From Rhodoligotrophos sp. CJ14 (GTDB taxonomy: Bacteria > Pseudomonadota > Alphaproteobacteria > Rhizobiales > Im1), in assembly GCF_038811545.1 (NCBI RefSeq), contig NZ_CP133319.1, forward strand, positions 2,509,516 through 2,573,515: a stretch of DNA of 64,000 bases, written 5' to 3'. The notes below the pieces were generated by a model, which made no database searches, was not told where the DNA came from, and was given only the letters and a program-made list of their open reading frames with translations. Both the position numbers and the translations under genes were made by a program. Shown one piece after another: positions 34,573 through 43,710 of the stretch (position 1 is its first letter; the number at the start of each line of letters is the position of its first letter).

Positions 34573-36662
34573 GCGTGGAAACATCGCACGCCGCCGGTCT
34601 CGGCCGCCATCAGTCTCAGCCGATGCCGTGGCTCGAACATGTCAAGCGCCATCGCGGGCTCGTCACGGCGATTGCGGTCTTCATTGCCCTGTTCATCGCG
34701 GTCGACTGGATCAATGCCGGACCGCTCACCTATTTCGACGTGAGTTTCCTTGCAAGCGGTGGCGCAACCCTGGCGCTGGCTGCGGTCGGCCAGACCTTCG
34801 TCGTCCTCTCCGGGGGCTTCGACCTCTCCGCGGGAGCTGTGATCTCTCTGGTCAATGTCGTGCTCGCCTCCAGCATGGACATGACCGCGCCCGAAGCGTC
34901 AGTGGCCTGGTGGACCTTGGTCGGGATCGCCGTCGGCATGGCGACCGGTGCATTCAACGGCTTCTTCATCGCCTTCCTGCGGCTGCAGCCGATCGTGGTG
35001 ACCTTGTCGACCATGTTCATCCTCCAGGGCATTACACTTCTGGTCATGGACAAGCCCGGCGGCTTCGTCTCGCCCAGTCTTGGCGGCTTCTATATGGGCG
35101 ATGCCATCCCGAACTGGCTGCCCATGCCCCTCGTGCTGCTCGGGGTCGTGATCCTGTTCTGGCTCTGGATTAGGCGCACGCGCTATGGCACGGCGCTCTA
35201 TGCCATTGGCAGTGACGCCGAAGCGGCGCGCTCGGCCGGCGTTTCCATCCGCCTCGTGCTCTTTGCCACCTATGTTCTGGCCGGCGCCTTCTATGGTCTG
35301 GCCGGCGTGTTCATCAGCGCGCAGACCGGATCAGGCGACCCGCTCGTCGGCAACCCGATGCTGCTCTCGGTCTTTGCCGCGGTGGTCGTCGGGGGAACGA
35401 GGCTCGGTGGTGGCCAGGGAAGCGCCATCGGCTCGATCTTCGGCGCCTATATCCTGATGATCGTGGTGAACATTCTCCTCGTGCTGAACGTCTCGGCCTA
35501 TTACTCGACCATCGCCGAAGGATTGATCCTGATCCTCGCCGTGCTCGCCGCCTCGGTGAGCCGGGACTCCGTCTTAGCAAAGCACCTGCGCGGTGCCGCC
35601 CAGCGCTTTGCCGCCTGGCGTGCGGGCACCCTGCCCCACCAGCTTGGCCGCGACGACAAGCGCCTATCAATGCCTGCCGCGGCAAATGCCCCCCGTGATA
35701 CGCCCTTAAAGCCTTCCTTCTGGACGCGCCATGCCGAGACACTGAAATTCGCGCTGCCCGCCTATATCTGTCTCGCCCTAATCATTCTCGCGACCGAGAT
35801 CTGGCTCGGACGGGCAGCCTTCAGCTGGAGCTACTGGAACTCCCTCTTCGTTCTGTCGAGCTTTCTCGCCGTGCTCGCCCTGGGACAGGGCGCCGTCATT
35901 CTCACCGGCGGGCTTGATCTGTCGCTTCCCTGGACCATTGGCCTGTGCGGCATCCTGCTTGCCGGCATGGTGCAAGGGTCGGACGCCGCGCTGATCTATG
36001 CCCTGCCCCTCGTCCTGCTCATCGCCTGCTTTATCGGGCTGGTGAATGGCATCGGCATCGTCGTGCTTGGTCTCTCACCAATCGTGATGACCCTCGCCAC
36101 CAACGGCATTCTCCAGGGCATCGCGCTGCTCTATTCCGGTGGCACACCGGCCGGCTTCTCGTCGCCCCTGCTGCGCGGGTTCATGACCGCGCGGCTTGGC
36201 GGCTTTGTAACACCGGTGGTGCTGTTCCTTGTGATCTTCGCGACACTTGCAGTGCTGCTGCTCTCGCGAACACCCTTCGGACGTCGCATCTATGGCATTG
36301 GCAACGGGCTTCGTGTCGCGCGGCTCTCCGGTATAGCGGTCGACCGCACCCTCATCGGGGTCTATGTGCTCTCCGCCTTCTGCGCAGGTCTGGTGGGCGC
36401 GATGCTCACCGGCTTTTCCGGCCAGGCCAGCCTTGGCATGGGCGATGAATACCTGCTGCCCTCGATCGCCGTGGTCGTCGTCGGAGGCGCCCTCATCACC
36501 GGCGGGCGCGGCCATTATCTCGGCATGCTCGGCGGCGTGCTGCTGCTGACCGCGCTTCAGACGCTGCTGGCCGGCAGCAATCTCCCCTATGCGACCCGCG
36601 CGATCATATACGGCCTCGTGGTGCTGGGCGCGGTCATAGCGCTGCGTGAGAAGCGCGCCTGA
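34569..36662 (+). CDS. Fused double permease of the sugar ABC transporter
   Basis: A 697-residue protein made of two RbsC-like permeases in tandem. Half 1 (about 30-335) has GQTFVVLSGGFDLSAGAVISL and FAAVVVGGTRLGGGQGS; half 2 (about 395-695) has GQGAVILTGGLDLSLPWTIGL and IAVVVVGGALITGGRGHYLG. A hydrophilic linker of about 50 residues (GTLPHQLGRDDKRLSMPAAA) joins them. RbsC normally homodimerises, so a fused heterodimer implies two specialised halves. Starts in an ATGA overlap with the ATPase gene. Confidence 0.87.
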   Translation: MSVETSHAAGLGRHQSQPMPWLEHVKRHRGLVTAIAVFIALFIAVDWINAGPLTYFDVSFLASGGATLALAAVGQTFVVLSGGFDLSAGAVISLVNVVLASSMDMTAPEASVAWWTLVGIAVGMATGAFNGFFIAFLRLQPIVVTLSTMFILQGITLLVMDKPGGFVSPSLGGFYMGDAIPNWLPMPLVLLGVVILFWLWIRRTRYGTALYAIGSDAEAARSAGVSIRLVLFATYVLAGAFYGLAGVFISAQTGSGDPLVGNPMLLSVFAAVVVGGTRLGGGQGSAIGSIFGAYILMIVVNILLVLNVSAYYSTIAEGLILILAVLAASVSRDSVLAKHLRGAAQRFAAWRAGTLPHQLGRDDKRLSMPAAANAPRDTPLKPSFWTRHAETLKFALPAYICLALIILATEIWLGRAAFSWSYWNSLFVLSSFLAVLALGQGAVILTGGLDLSLPWTIGLCGILLAGMVQGSDAALIYALPLVLLIACFIGLVNGIGIVVLGLSPIVMTLATNGILQGIALLYSGGTPAGFSSPLLRGFMTARLGGFVTPVVLFLVIFATLAVLLLSRTPFGRRIYGIGNGLRVARLSGIAVDRTLIGVYVLSAFCAGLVGAMLTGFSGQASLGMGDEYLLPSIAVVVVGGALITGGRGHYLGMLGGVLLLTALQTLLAGSNLPYATRAIIYGLVVLGAVIALREKRA

Positions 36663-36683
36663 TTGTGGTTGGAAGGATGAACG

Positions 36684-37472
36684 ATGGTTGAAACAGATCT
36701 CGGTCACGGTATTGCGGGCCAGCGTGTGCTGATCACGGCCGGGGCAGGCGGTATAGGCCTTGCGATCGCGGAACGTTTGATCAGCCACGGCGCCCGGGTG
36801 TTTGTCTGCGACGTCTCGGATCAAGCACTCGACGCATTCGCATCGCGCTTTCCCAATGCAGGCCGCATCAAGGCGGATGTGTCCAGCGAGGCAGACGTCG
36901 ATCGCATGTTCGATGCCGTGAACAAAGGGCTCGGGGGTCTCGACGCCCTCATCAACAACGCGGGCATCGCCGGTCCTACCGGACGGGTGGATGAGCTCGA
37001 TCCCGCCGATTGGCGCCGCTGCATCGAGATCTGCCTTGTTGGCCAGTTCCTCTGCGCGCGGCTTGCCGTTCCCATGCTTCTCGCTGCAGGCGGCGGCTCC
37101 ATCGTGAACATGTCCTCCGCCGCCGGGCGCCACGGCTATGCCTATCGCACCCCCTATTCGGCTGCGAAATTCGGTGTCATCGGCTTCACCCAAAGCCTCG
37201 CCAAGGAGCTCGGACCGCAGAATATCCGGGTGAACGCGCTCCTGCCTGGCATCGTCGAGGGCCCCCGCATGGAGGGCGTCATCCGTGCGAGAGCCCAGCA
37301 GCTCGGCATCCCCTATGCGGAAATGGAGGCGAAATATCTCGAGCGGGTTTCCCTGCGCCGCATGGTGACCGCGCAGGACGTGGCCGCAATGACGGCCTTT
37401 CTTCTCTCCGATGCAGGTCGCAATATTTCCGGGCAGTCGATCGGTGTCGACGGCAATGTCGAAACTTTGTGA
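36684..37472 (+). CDS. SDR oxidoreductase
   Basis: A 262-residue short-chain dehydrogenase with the cofactor motif ITAGAGGIGLAIAE, INNAGIAGP, catalytic Ser in NMSSAAGRHG and YSAAK near residue 158, and a C-terminal GQSIGVDGNVETL. It lies 21 bp after the permease in a sugar(-acid) operon, so oxidation of a hydroxyl of the imported sugar is likely. Cofactor preference appears to be NAD from the Asp after beta-2 (VFVCDVS). Confidence 0.87.
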   Translation: MVETDLGHGIAGQRVLITAGAGGIGLAIAERLISHGARVFVCDVSDQALDAFASRFPNAGRIKADVSSEADVDRMFDAVNKGLGGLDALINNAGIAGPTGRVDELDPADWRRCIEICLVGQFLCARLAVPMLLAAGGGSIVNMSSAAGRHGYAYRTPYSAAKFGVIGFTQSLAKELGPQNIRVNALLPGIVEGPRMEGVIRARAQQLGIPYAEMEAKYLERVSLRRMVTAQDVAAMTAFLLSDAGRNISGQSIGVDGNVETL

Positions 37473-37481
37473 GGCCCCGTC

Positions 37482-38429
37482 ATGCCCAATATCACCATCA
37501 TCGGCACAGGTCTGATCGGTCGCGCCTGGGCGATCACCTTCGCCCGCGCCGGTCATTCCGTCGTTCTGTGGGACACAGCAGCGGGCGCCGCAGCCCAGGC
37601 CGTAGACTACATCACCTCGGTCCTGCCCGACCTTGCCGCCAATAATCTGCTCAACGGCTCTGCGCCGGAAGAGCTGCTCGCCCGCATTTCGGTAACCGAC
37701 CAGATCGAGACGGCGCTCGCTGGGGCCGATCATATCCAGGAGAACACGCCGGAACGTCTCGAGGTGAAGCAAGCCGTATTTGCTGAGCTCGACCGCCTCG
37801 CCCCGAAGACCGCGGTCGTCGCCAGTTCGACCTCGGCCCTGCTGCCATCATCCTTCACCGAATCGCTGCCCGGCCGTCACCGCTGCTTGGTGGTTCACCC
37901 CATCAACCCGCCCTATCTGATCCCCGCCGCGGAGATCGTACCCTCCCCCTGGACGGATCCTGAGGTCGTGGAACAGACCCGCGCGCTACTCGTCTCCGCC
38001 GGCCAGGCGCCGATCGTCATGAAGCGCGAGCTTGATGGCTTTGTCATGAACCGGCTGCAAGGTGCGCTTCTCGAAGAGGCCTTCCGCCTGGTGGCCGATG
38101 GCTATGCCTCGGTTGAGGATGTCGATATCGGCATTCGCGAGGGGTTGGCGCTGCGCTGGTCATTCATGGGCCCGTTCGAGACCATCGATCTCAACGCCCC
38201 CGGCGGCGTTCGCGATTACGTGGAGCGCTATAACGGCCTATATCAAAACCTCTTCAATCAGATGCAGCGGCGGGCGGACTGGCTTGGCCCCGTGCTCGAC
38301 CAGATCGAAAGCGAGCGCCGCCAGGTGCTGCCCTCGGCAGATCTGCATGAGCGGCAGGTCTGGCGCGACCGCCGCCTCATGGCGCTTGCCGCCCACAAGC
38401 GCAAGGCCGCAACCGATATCGGCACCTGA
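37482..38429 (+). CDS. 3-hydroxyacyl-CoA-dehydrogenase-family enzyme, possibly L-gulonate 3-dehydrogenase-like
   Basis: A 315-residue NAD-dependent dehydrogenase: Rossmann motif ITIIGTGLIGRAWAI, catalytic His region CLVVHPINPPYLIPAAEIVP, and a helical C-domain. The VHPINPPYLIP segment is typical of the lambda-crystallin/L-gulonate and carnitine dehydrogenase branches rather than beta-oxidation enzymes. In a sugar-acid operon, oxidation of a 3-hydroxy acid is the likely role. It starts 9 bp after the SDR gene. Confidence 0.83.
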   Translation: MPNITIIGTGLIGRAWAITFARAGHSVVLWDTAAGAAAQAVDYITSVLPDLAANNLLNGSAPEELLARISVTDQIETALAGADHIQENTPERLEVKQAVFAELDRLAPKTAVVASSTSALLPSSFTESLPGRHRCLVVHPINPPYLIPAAEIVPSPWTDPEVVEQTRALLVSAGQAPIVMKRELDGFVMNRLQGALLEEAFRLVADGYASVEDVDIGIREGLALRWSFMGPFETIDLNAPGGVRDYVERYNGLYQNLFNQMQRRADWLGPVLDQIESERRQVLPSADLHERQVWRDRRLMALAAHKRKAATDIGT

Positions 38430-38443
38430 CGGGAAGCCCATCC

Positions 38444-39319
38444 ATGATCCGCATCGAACAGCTTGGGGACCAGCGCGACAGCCTCGGTGAAGGCCCGCTA
38501 TGGGATGTCGGCCATGAGCGCCTTTATTGGATCGACAGCTATGGTCCGGCAGTCTACCGCATGGACCCGGGCGGGGGCGACCGCAAGCGCTGGAGCCTGC
38601 CTGAGCCGATCGGATCGCTCGCCTTGCGGAAGGACGGGCGCGGTGCTCTCCTCGCACTCAAATCGGGGTTTCATTTCCTTGATTTTGAAAGCGGCGAGGT
38701 CACCCGCATCAACGAGACCCATCCCGGTGAGCTGCGTCCGCGCCTCAATGACGGCAAGGTCGACCCTTACGGGCGTTTCATCTGCGGGTCGATGGACTTT
38801 CAGGAACAAGCCCCCGTGGGCAAGCTGTTCCGGCTCGATCCCGACCTGTCGCTGCACGTGCTGGATGACGGCATCATCTGTTCGAACGGCCCTTGCTGGA
38901 GCCCCGACGGCGACACTCTCTATTTCGCCGACACCACCATCCGCACCATCTATGCCTATGGGTATGATCTCGAGACCGGCGCTGTCACATCCCGCCGCGT
39001 CTTCACCACGTTCGACAAGTTGCGCGGCTTGCCGGATGGCGCGACGGTTGATGCTGAAGGGTTTCTGTGGAGCGTCGAGGTCTATTCCGGCCGGCTGATC
39101 CGTTTCGACCCCAATGGCGTGGTCGATCGGATTGTCGGCCTCCCCGTGCAATCGGCCACCAGTATCACCTTTGGCGGTCCTAACCTAGATATCGCCTATG
39201 TCACCTCGATGGCGCGGCCGATGGGCAATGAATATCATCGCGAGCGCGAGGCGGGCTGCCTCTTCGCGGTCTATGGTCTGGGCGTGCGCGGCCGGCCCGA
39301 GCATCGTTTCGCGGGCTGA
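38444..39319 (+). CDS. SMP-30/gluconolactonase-family protein, copy 1
   Basis: A 291-residue beta-propeller lactonase. Metal ligands of the family are placed at the Glu in SLGEGPLWD (about 15), Asn in RLNDGKVDP (about 100), Asn in ICSNGPCWSPDG (about 145) and Asp in DGATVDAEGFLW (about 200). It would hydrolyse a sugar lactone after oxidation by one of the preceding dehydrogenases. A paralogue follows directly. Confidence 0.87.
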   Translation: MIRIEQLGDQRDSLGEGPLWDVGHERLYWIDSYGPAVYRMDPGGGDRKRWSLPEPIGSLALRKDGRGALLALKSGFHFLDFESGEVTRINETHPGELRPRLNDGKVDPYGRFICGSMDFQEQAPVGKLFRLDPDLSLHVLDDGIICSNGPCWSPDGDTLYFADTTIRTIYAYGYDLETGAVTSRRVFTTFDKLRGLPDGATVDAEGFLWSVEVYSGRLIRFDPNGVVDRIVGLPVQSATSITFGGPNLDIAYVTSMARPMGNEYHREREAGCLFAVYGLGVRGRPEHRFAG

Positions 39320-39342
39320 CATTACCGATGGGAGGACAAGGA

Positions 39343-40221
39343 ATGCGCATTGAAGTCGTCGCCGATGTGAAGACCACGCTTGGTGAAGGACCGCTCTGGG
39401 ATCCCGAGCAGGAACGCCTCTACTGGATCGACAGCTTCGATGGCCGCGTGTTCCGCTCAACCTTCGACGGCCGCGAGATCCGCGCCTGGGATGTGCCGGA
39501 GAAGATCGGCTCAATGGCCTTGCGCAAGGATGGCAATGGCGCCGTGGTGGCGCTCGCCAACGGGTTTCATTTGCTCGATTTCACCACTGGCGATGTACAT
39601 CTGATCACCGATCCCGAGCCGGGCAAGGACAACAACCGGCTGAATGACGGCAAGGTGGACAAGCATGGCCGCTTTGTCTGCGGCTCCATGGACACCCAGG
39701 AGGAAGGGCCAAATGGCGCTCTCTACCGGCTGGATCCGGATTTCTCCCTCCATAAGCTCGACGACGGCATCATCGTCTCCAATGGTCCATGCTGGAGCCC
39801 GGATGGCCGCACCTTCTATTTCGCCGATTCCTGGTCCGGCGAGATCTGGGCCTATGATTACGACCTCGCCACCGGCAATGTCGCGAACCGGCGCACCTTC
39901 ACCAAGATTGACACCTCGCGCGGAGGGGCTGCCGATGGCTCAACCGTCGATGCCGAGGGCTGTCTCTGGAACGCCCAGGTCTATGACGGCAAGGTGATCC
40001 GCTATGATCCCGAAGGCAGGATCGAGCGTGTCATCGAAATGCCGGTCAAGAAGGTAACGAGCTGCATGTTTGGCGGTCCAAAGCTCGACATCCTCTACAT
40101 CACCAGCATGGCCAAACCGCCGCTGCCGCGCTTTCCCGGCGATGGCGTGCTCCGCGGCAGCCTGTTTGCAATCTACGATCTCGGCATCAGCGGCGTGCCG
40201 GAGCCGCGCTTCGGCGCCTGA
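39343..40221 (+). CDS. SMP-30/gluconolactonase-family protein, copy 2
   Basis: A 292-residue paralogue of the preceding gene with the same ligand set (TLGEGPLWD, RLNDGKVDK, IVSNGPCWSPDG, DGSTVDAEGCLW). The ATG at 39343 is used because GGAGGA lies upstream within an in-frame extension. Similarity is spread along the whole length, indicating tandem duplication followed by divergence. Two lactonases may serve two ring sizes or two sugars. Confidence 0.87.
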   Translation: MRIEVVADVKTTLGEGPLWDPEQERLYWIDSFDGRVFRSTFDGREIRAWDVPEKIGSMALRKDGNGAVVALANGFHLLDFTTGDVHLITDPEPGKDNNRLNDGKVDKHGRFVCGSMDTQEEGPNGALYRLDPDFSLHKLDDGIIVSNGPCWSPDGRTFYFADSWSGEIWAYDYDLATGNVANRRTFTKIDTSRGGAADGSTVDAEGCLWNAQVYDGKVIRYDPEGRIERVIEMPVKKVTSCMFGGPKLDILYITSMAKPPLPRFPGDGVLRGSLFAIYDLGISGVPEPRFGA

Positions 40222-40233
40222 CCCCTGTCAGGC
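40216..40233. terminator. Stop-codon-paired hairpin between SMP-30 copy 2 and aidB
   Basis: GCCTGAC (40216-40222) and GTCAGGC (40227-40233) pair perfectly with a 4-nt loop. The stem contains the TGA of the lactonase gene and, on the other strand, the TGA of the convergent aidB, which face each other. There is no T-run. Confidence 0.45.
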
Positions 40234-41874
40234 CATATGACGAAGGATGATGGCATGCCCATCGATCAGACCGGCATTGGCGCCATAGCAGAGATGCCGG
40301 TCGGGACCCAAGCGCCCTGCACAGAAACTATCGGCCACCGGCGGCGGCGCGTGCCGCACCATCAGCGCGGCTTGGAGCACCAGGGCAAGCTGCTCGGCAA
40401 TGGCCCGGGCATCGCCCTCTGCAACGCTGCCCTTGCCGAGCCGGCCGGCCAGCTCGTCGGCTGAATGATCGAGATATCGATTGCCGCCGCGTGCCTTGGC
40501 GATCTCGCTCATATAGGCCTGGCCCGCGGCCGGCTCCCGCGCCAATGTCCTCAAGATGTCGAGCGCGATCACATTGCCCGATCCTTCCCAGATCGCATTG
40601 ACCGGCGCCTCGCGATAGAGCCGGGGCATCGGCCCCTCCTCGATATATCCAATGCCCCCCAGGCATTCCATGCATTCATAGACGAAGTTCGGATTGCGCT
40701 TCGTGAGCAGAAACTTGGCCAATGCGACCGACAGGCGGGCAAAGGCGCGACCCTCCTCGTCGGCTGCATCGAAACTGCGGGCAGTGCGCATGGCCAGAAG
40801 CACGGCCGCCTCATAATCCAAGGCGAGGTCGGCGATCACCGCGCGCATGGCCGGCTGATCGATCAGATGTTTCTGAAATGCACGCCGGTGCTGCACATGA
40901 TGCAGAGCCTGGGCGAAGGCCATTCGCATGATCCCGAGGGTGCTGCCGACAGTGCCAAGCCGCGTGTGATGCACCATGTCGATGATCACTTTGACGCCCT
41001 GGCCTTCCTCGCCCAGCAGCTCTGCATAGGCCTCATGATACTCGATCTCAGCCGATGCATTGGACCGATTGCCGAGCTTGTCCTTGAGGCGCATGAGCTG
41101 GATGCCGTTGCGCTCACCATCCGGCGTGATGCGCGGCACCAGAAAGCAGCTCAGGCCATTCTCCGTCTGCGCCAAGGTCAGGAAGCCATCGCTCATTGGT
41201 GCCGAGCAGAACCACTTGTGGCCATAGAGCGAGAAGGCTCGCCCATGCGCCTCGATCGGATAGGCGCGTGTCTCATTGGCCCGGACATCGCTGCCGCCCT
41301 GTTTCTCGGTCATCGCCATCCCGATGGTGATGCCGCTCTTCTCCGAAATCGGCCGCAGATCGGGATCATACGAGCCGCCCAGCAGCCTGTCTGTCCAGGC
41401 TGCGGTGATCTCCGGCTCACGTCGCAGCGCCGGCACGCTCGCATAGGTCATGTTGATCGGGCACATCACGCCCGCTTCAGCCTGGGTGAACAGGGCCAGC
41501 AGCGCCATATGCGCCACGTGCCCGCCCGGCCGGTTCGCCGTCCATGCGATGTCATGGATCCGATGCGCCATGGCGAGGTCCATGAGCGCGTGATAGGCGG
41601 GATGGAAGCTCACCTCATCGATACGCCGCCCGAAGCGATCGAAGGCGCGCAGCTCCGGCGGAAAGCGGTTGGCCGCGACGCCCCAGTTCAACACCTCTTC
41701 CGACCCGGCCTTGCGGCCAAGCGCTGAGAGTGGCTGCTCTAGCCAATCCCCACCCTCGCGCAGCGCAGCAGACCGGAACACCGGGTCAGACGTAAACAGG
41801 TTCCGGTCCACAAGCTCGGGCGGCTGGTTCGAAACAATATGCGTTTCAAGATCGGTCTTGGGCGCAAACAGCAT
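40228..41874 (-). CDS. aidB: AidB-type acyl-CoA dehydrogenase
   Basis: A 548-residue acyl-CoA dehydrogenase homologue of the AidB class, longer than catabolic dehydrogenases. Marks: the N-terminal DRNLFTSDPVFRSAALREG, then GMAMTEKQGGSDVRANETRA, LYGHKWFCSAPMSDGFL, and ECLGGIGYIEEGPMPRLYREAPVNAIWEGSGN, with the Glu of WEGSGN at the catalytic place. AidB protects DNA from alkylation in E. coli, by an unsettled mechanism. GGAGA lies 8 nt before the ATG at 41874. Confidence 0.85.
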   Translation of the reverse strand: MLFAPKTDLETHIVSNQPPELVDRNLFTSDPVFRSAALREGGDWLEQPLSALGRKAGSEEVLNWGVAANRFPPELRAFDRFGRRIDEVSFHPAYHALMDLAMAHRIHDIAWTANRPGGHVAHMALLALFTQAEAGVMCPINMTYASVPALRREPEITAAWTDRLLGGSYDPDLRPISEKSGITIGMAMTEKQGGSDVRANETRAYPIEAHGRAFSLYGHKWFCSAPMSDGFLTLAQTENGLSCFLVPRITPDGERNGIQLMRLKDKLGNRSNASAEIEYHEAYAELLGEEGQGVKVIIDMVHHTRLGTVGSTLGIMRMAFAQALHHVQHRRAFQKHLIDQPAMRAVIADLALDYEAAVLLAMRTARSFDAADEEGRAFARLSVALAKFLLTKRNPNFVYECMECLGGIGYIEEGPMPRLYREAPVNAIWEGSGNVIALDILRTLAREPAAGQAYMSEIAKARGGNRYLDHSADELAGRLGKGSVAEGDARAIAEQLALVLQAALMVRHAPPPVADSFCAGRLGPDRHLCYGANAGLIDGHAIILRHMA

Positions 41875-42014
41875 TGGGCGTTTCTCCGGCGAGCAGGCAT
41901 CGCTGGTTGTCCTGCTTCGACGCAATCTTGTTCGATTGTCGCACGGATGCAAAGCGCATCCAGCAAAATCACCGCCTTAGCCGCATGTGGCGCGTCCGCC
42001 GATCACTCCCCAGG

Positions 42015-43331
42015 TCATTCCGTGAAATAGGGCTGCACGAGCGTGATCACATCGTCGAAGGCGGCAACGAAGCCCTCATAGTCCGCATCGGTCAAGGGAA
42101 GCGAGAGGCTGATGAACCCGCGGCGCGCCATGTAGTAGCCACGTTCCATCATCTCCAGATGGAACAAGGCGCGCAGCTTGGGATCAACCGGCGGCACGTC
42201 GGCCGGAGACTTGATCGGCTTATCCGTGAAATGAACGCACAGGATGGTGCCGATGCCCGTCACCTGCACGGGCACGCCGCGCTTTCCGGCCACCTCGTTG
42301 AGGGATGCTTTCAGGCGCTCGCCGCGCGCGGTAAACGCCTCGGCCACATCGGCGGTGTAGACTTGCGACAAGCCCGCCAGCCCCGCCGCCATCGTCAGCA
42401 CATTGTTGTTGTAGGTGCCGGAATGGGTGAGTGCATCTCCACGGAACGGGTTCAACCGCTCCATGAAGCGGTCCTTGCCGCCAAACGCGCCGAAGGTCAG
42501 GCCGCCGCCCACATATTTCCCGAAGCTCGTGAGATCGGGAATGACACCGGTCTTGGCTTGCAGGCCGCCGGGTGAGAGTCGCGAGGTCATCACCTCATCG
42601 AAAATCAGAGCAATGCCGCGCGCTTCCGTTTCTTCCCGCAGCATCGTGAGGAATTCGAGGGTCGCCGGGATCGCCCCGCCGGATCCCATCATCGGCTCGA
42701 GAATGACCGCTGCCAGCCGCTGCCCGTGCTCGCGCAGCAGGGCGCGGGTGCCCTCCACATCATTATAGGTGGCGGTCATGAACGGGAACGGCACGTTCAT
42801 CGGCGAGCCGCCGCCGGAAAAGCTCAGCACACCACCATGATAGGCACTGGCGAAGATCATGACGTCGCTGCGTCCCGTCACCGCCCTGGCCAGGCCGATC
42901 GCGTTGACATTGGCTTCTGTGCCTGAATTGCAGAAGCGCACCTTGTCGCATGAGGGGAAGCGGTCACATAGCAGCTTTGCAAGCTGCGCCTCATAGGCAT
43001 TGGGGCCGCCGAGAACCACGCCATTCGCCAAGGCCTCGCGGACCGCAGCCGCGATGACCTCATTCGAATGACCATAGAGGCCGGCGGTATATTCGCTCAG
43101 GAAGTCCGTATAGGTATGGCCGTCGAGGTCGGTGATCCTGGCGCCCTCGCCCCGTACGATTGCCACGGGGAAGGGCGTATAATGCAAAACCGTGCGGGTA
43201 TTGCCGCCGGGCATGGTCCGTGCCGCGGCCTCATGGCGCTCGGCGCTTTTCGGGTTGCTGTCGCGATAGCGGCGTTCCGCCTGGTCAAGCGCGTCATCAA
43301 GGCTGATATTCCGCAAGCTGCTGTTCAACAT
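42015..43331 (-). CDS. Class III aminotransferase (glutamate-1-semialdehyde aminomutase-like)
   Basis: A 438-residue PLP enzyme: substrate region PGGNTRTVLHYTPFPVAI, CNSGTEANVNAIGLARA (about 135), the Asp of ALIFDEVMTSR (about 235), and the PLP lysine in TSFGKYVGGGL (about 270). It resembles HemL-like aminotransferases acting on secondary metabolites or amino alcohols more than true HemL. It stands alone between aidB and a gene-free region; no substrate hint from context. Confidence 0.83.
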   Translation of the reverse strand: MLNSSLRNISLDDALDQAERRYRDSNPKSAERHEAAARTMPGGNTRTVLHYTPFPVAIVRGEGARITDLDGHTYTDFLSEYTAGLYGHSNEVIAAAVREALANGVVLGGPNAYEAQLAKLLCDRFPSCDKVRFCNSGTEANVNAIGLARAVTGRSDVMIFASAYHGGVLSFSGGGSPMNVPFPFMTATYNDVEGTRALLREHGQRLAAVILEPMMGSGGAIPATLEFLTMLREETEARGIALIFDEVMTSRLSPGGLQAKTGVIPDLTSFGKYVGGGLTFGAFGGKDRFMERLNPFRGDALTHSGTYNNNVLTMAAGLAGLSQVYTADVAEAFTARGERLKASLNEVAGKRGVPVQVTGIGTILCVHFTDKPIKSPADVPPVDPKLRALFHLEMMERGYYMARRGFISLSLPLTDADYEGFVAAFDDVITLVQPYFTE

Positions 43332-43710
43332 CCGCTTTCCCTATCCCCCTCCGGCGCCCGTCCGACCCAAGCGGTGGGCAGGCTTTTACCTTGATCGGGA
43401 TAGTAGAGAGAAAGAGGGATCATCTCAACAGATGAGCAGTGTTGCAGAAAAGGATCCGCTTTGGGCCATTCCTCTGCGCATCTCGATCTGTGAGCGTACT
43501 GAAAAGTCGTAGGGCTCAGCCAGTCGGCGAGACGATATCTGTCAGCTTATCCTCCATATGGCTTTCATGTCACGCCGCCAAACTCTGCACACAAACCGAC
43601 AATATTCCGTATTGCGATGATTGCCGATCGCAACACCGCAGTGTTAGAAACACACCATAGCGCTGTGACTGTGATCATCTTCTTCATTTGCAAAGAGAGA
43701 TGTCTGGCCA
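43332..43710. other. Gene-free region between aminotransferase and sulfotransferase
   Basis: A 379-bp divergent intergenic region, more AT-rich than the surroundings. Short open frames are present but none has a ribosome-binding site or recognisable protein character. The notable content is a perfect 7-bp inverted repeat at 43612-43633. It probably carries the promoters of both flanking genes. Confidence 0.5.
43612..43633. promoter_or_regulatory. Inverted repeat, possible operator
   Basis: TTGCGAT (43612-43618) and ATCGCAA (43627-43633) are perfect 7-bp arms with an 8-nt spacer GATTGCCG; total 22 bp, two helical turns. It lies 78 bp before the sulfotransferase gene. Geometry suits a dimeric regulator; no regulator is adjacent. 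Confidence 0.35.
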
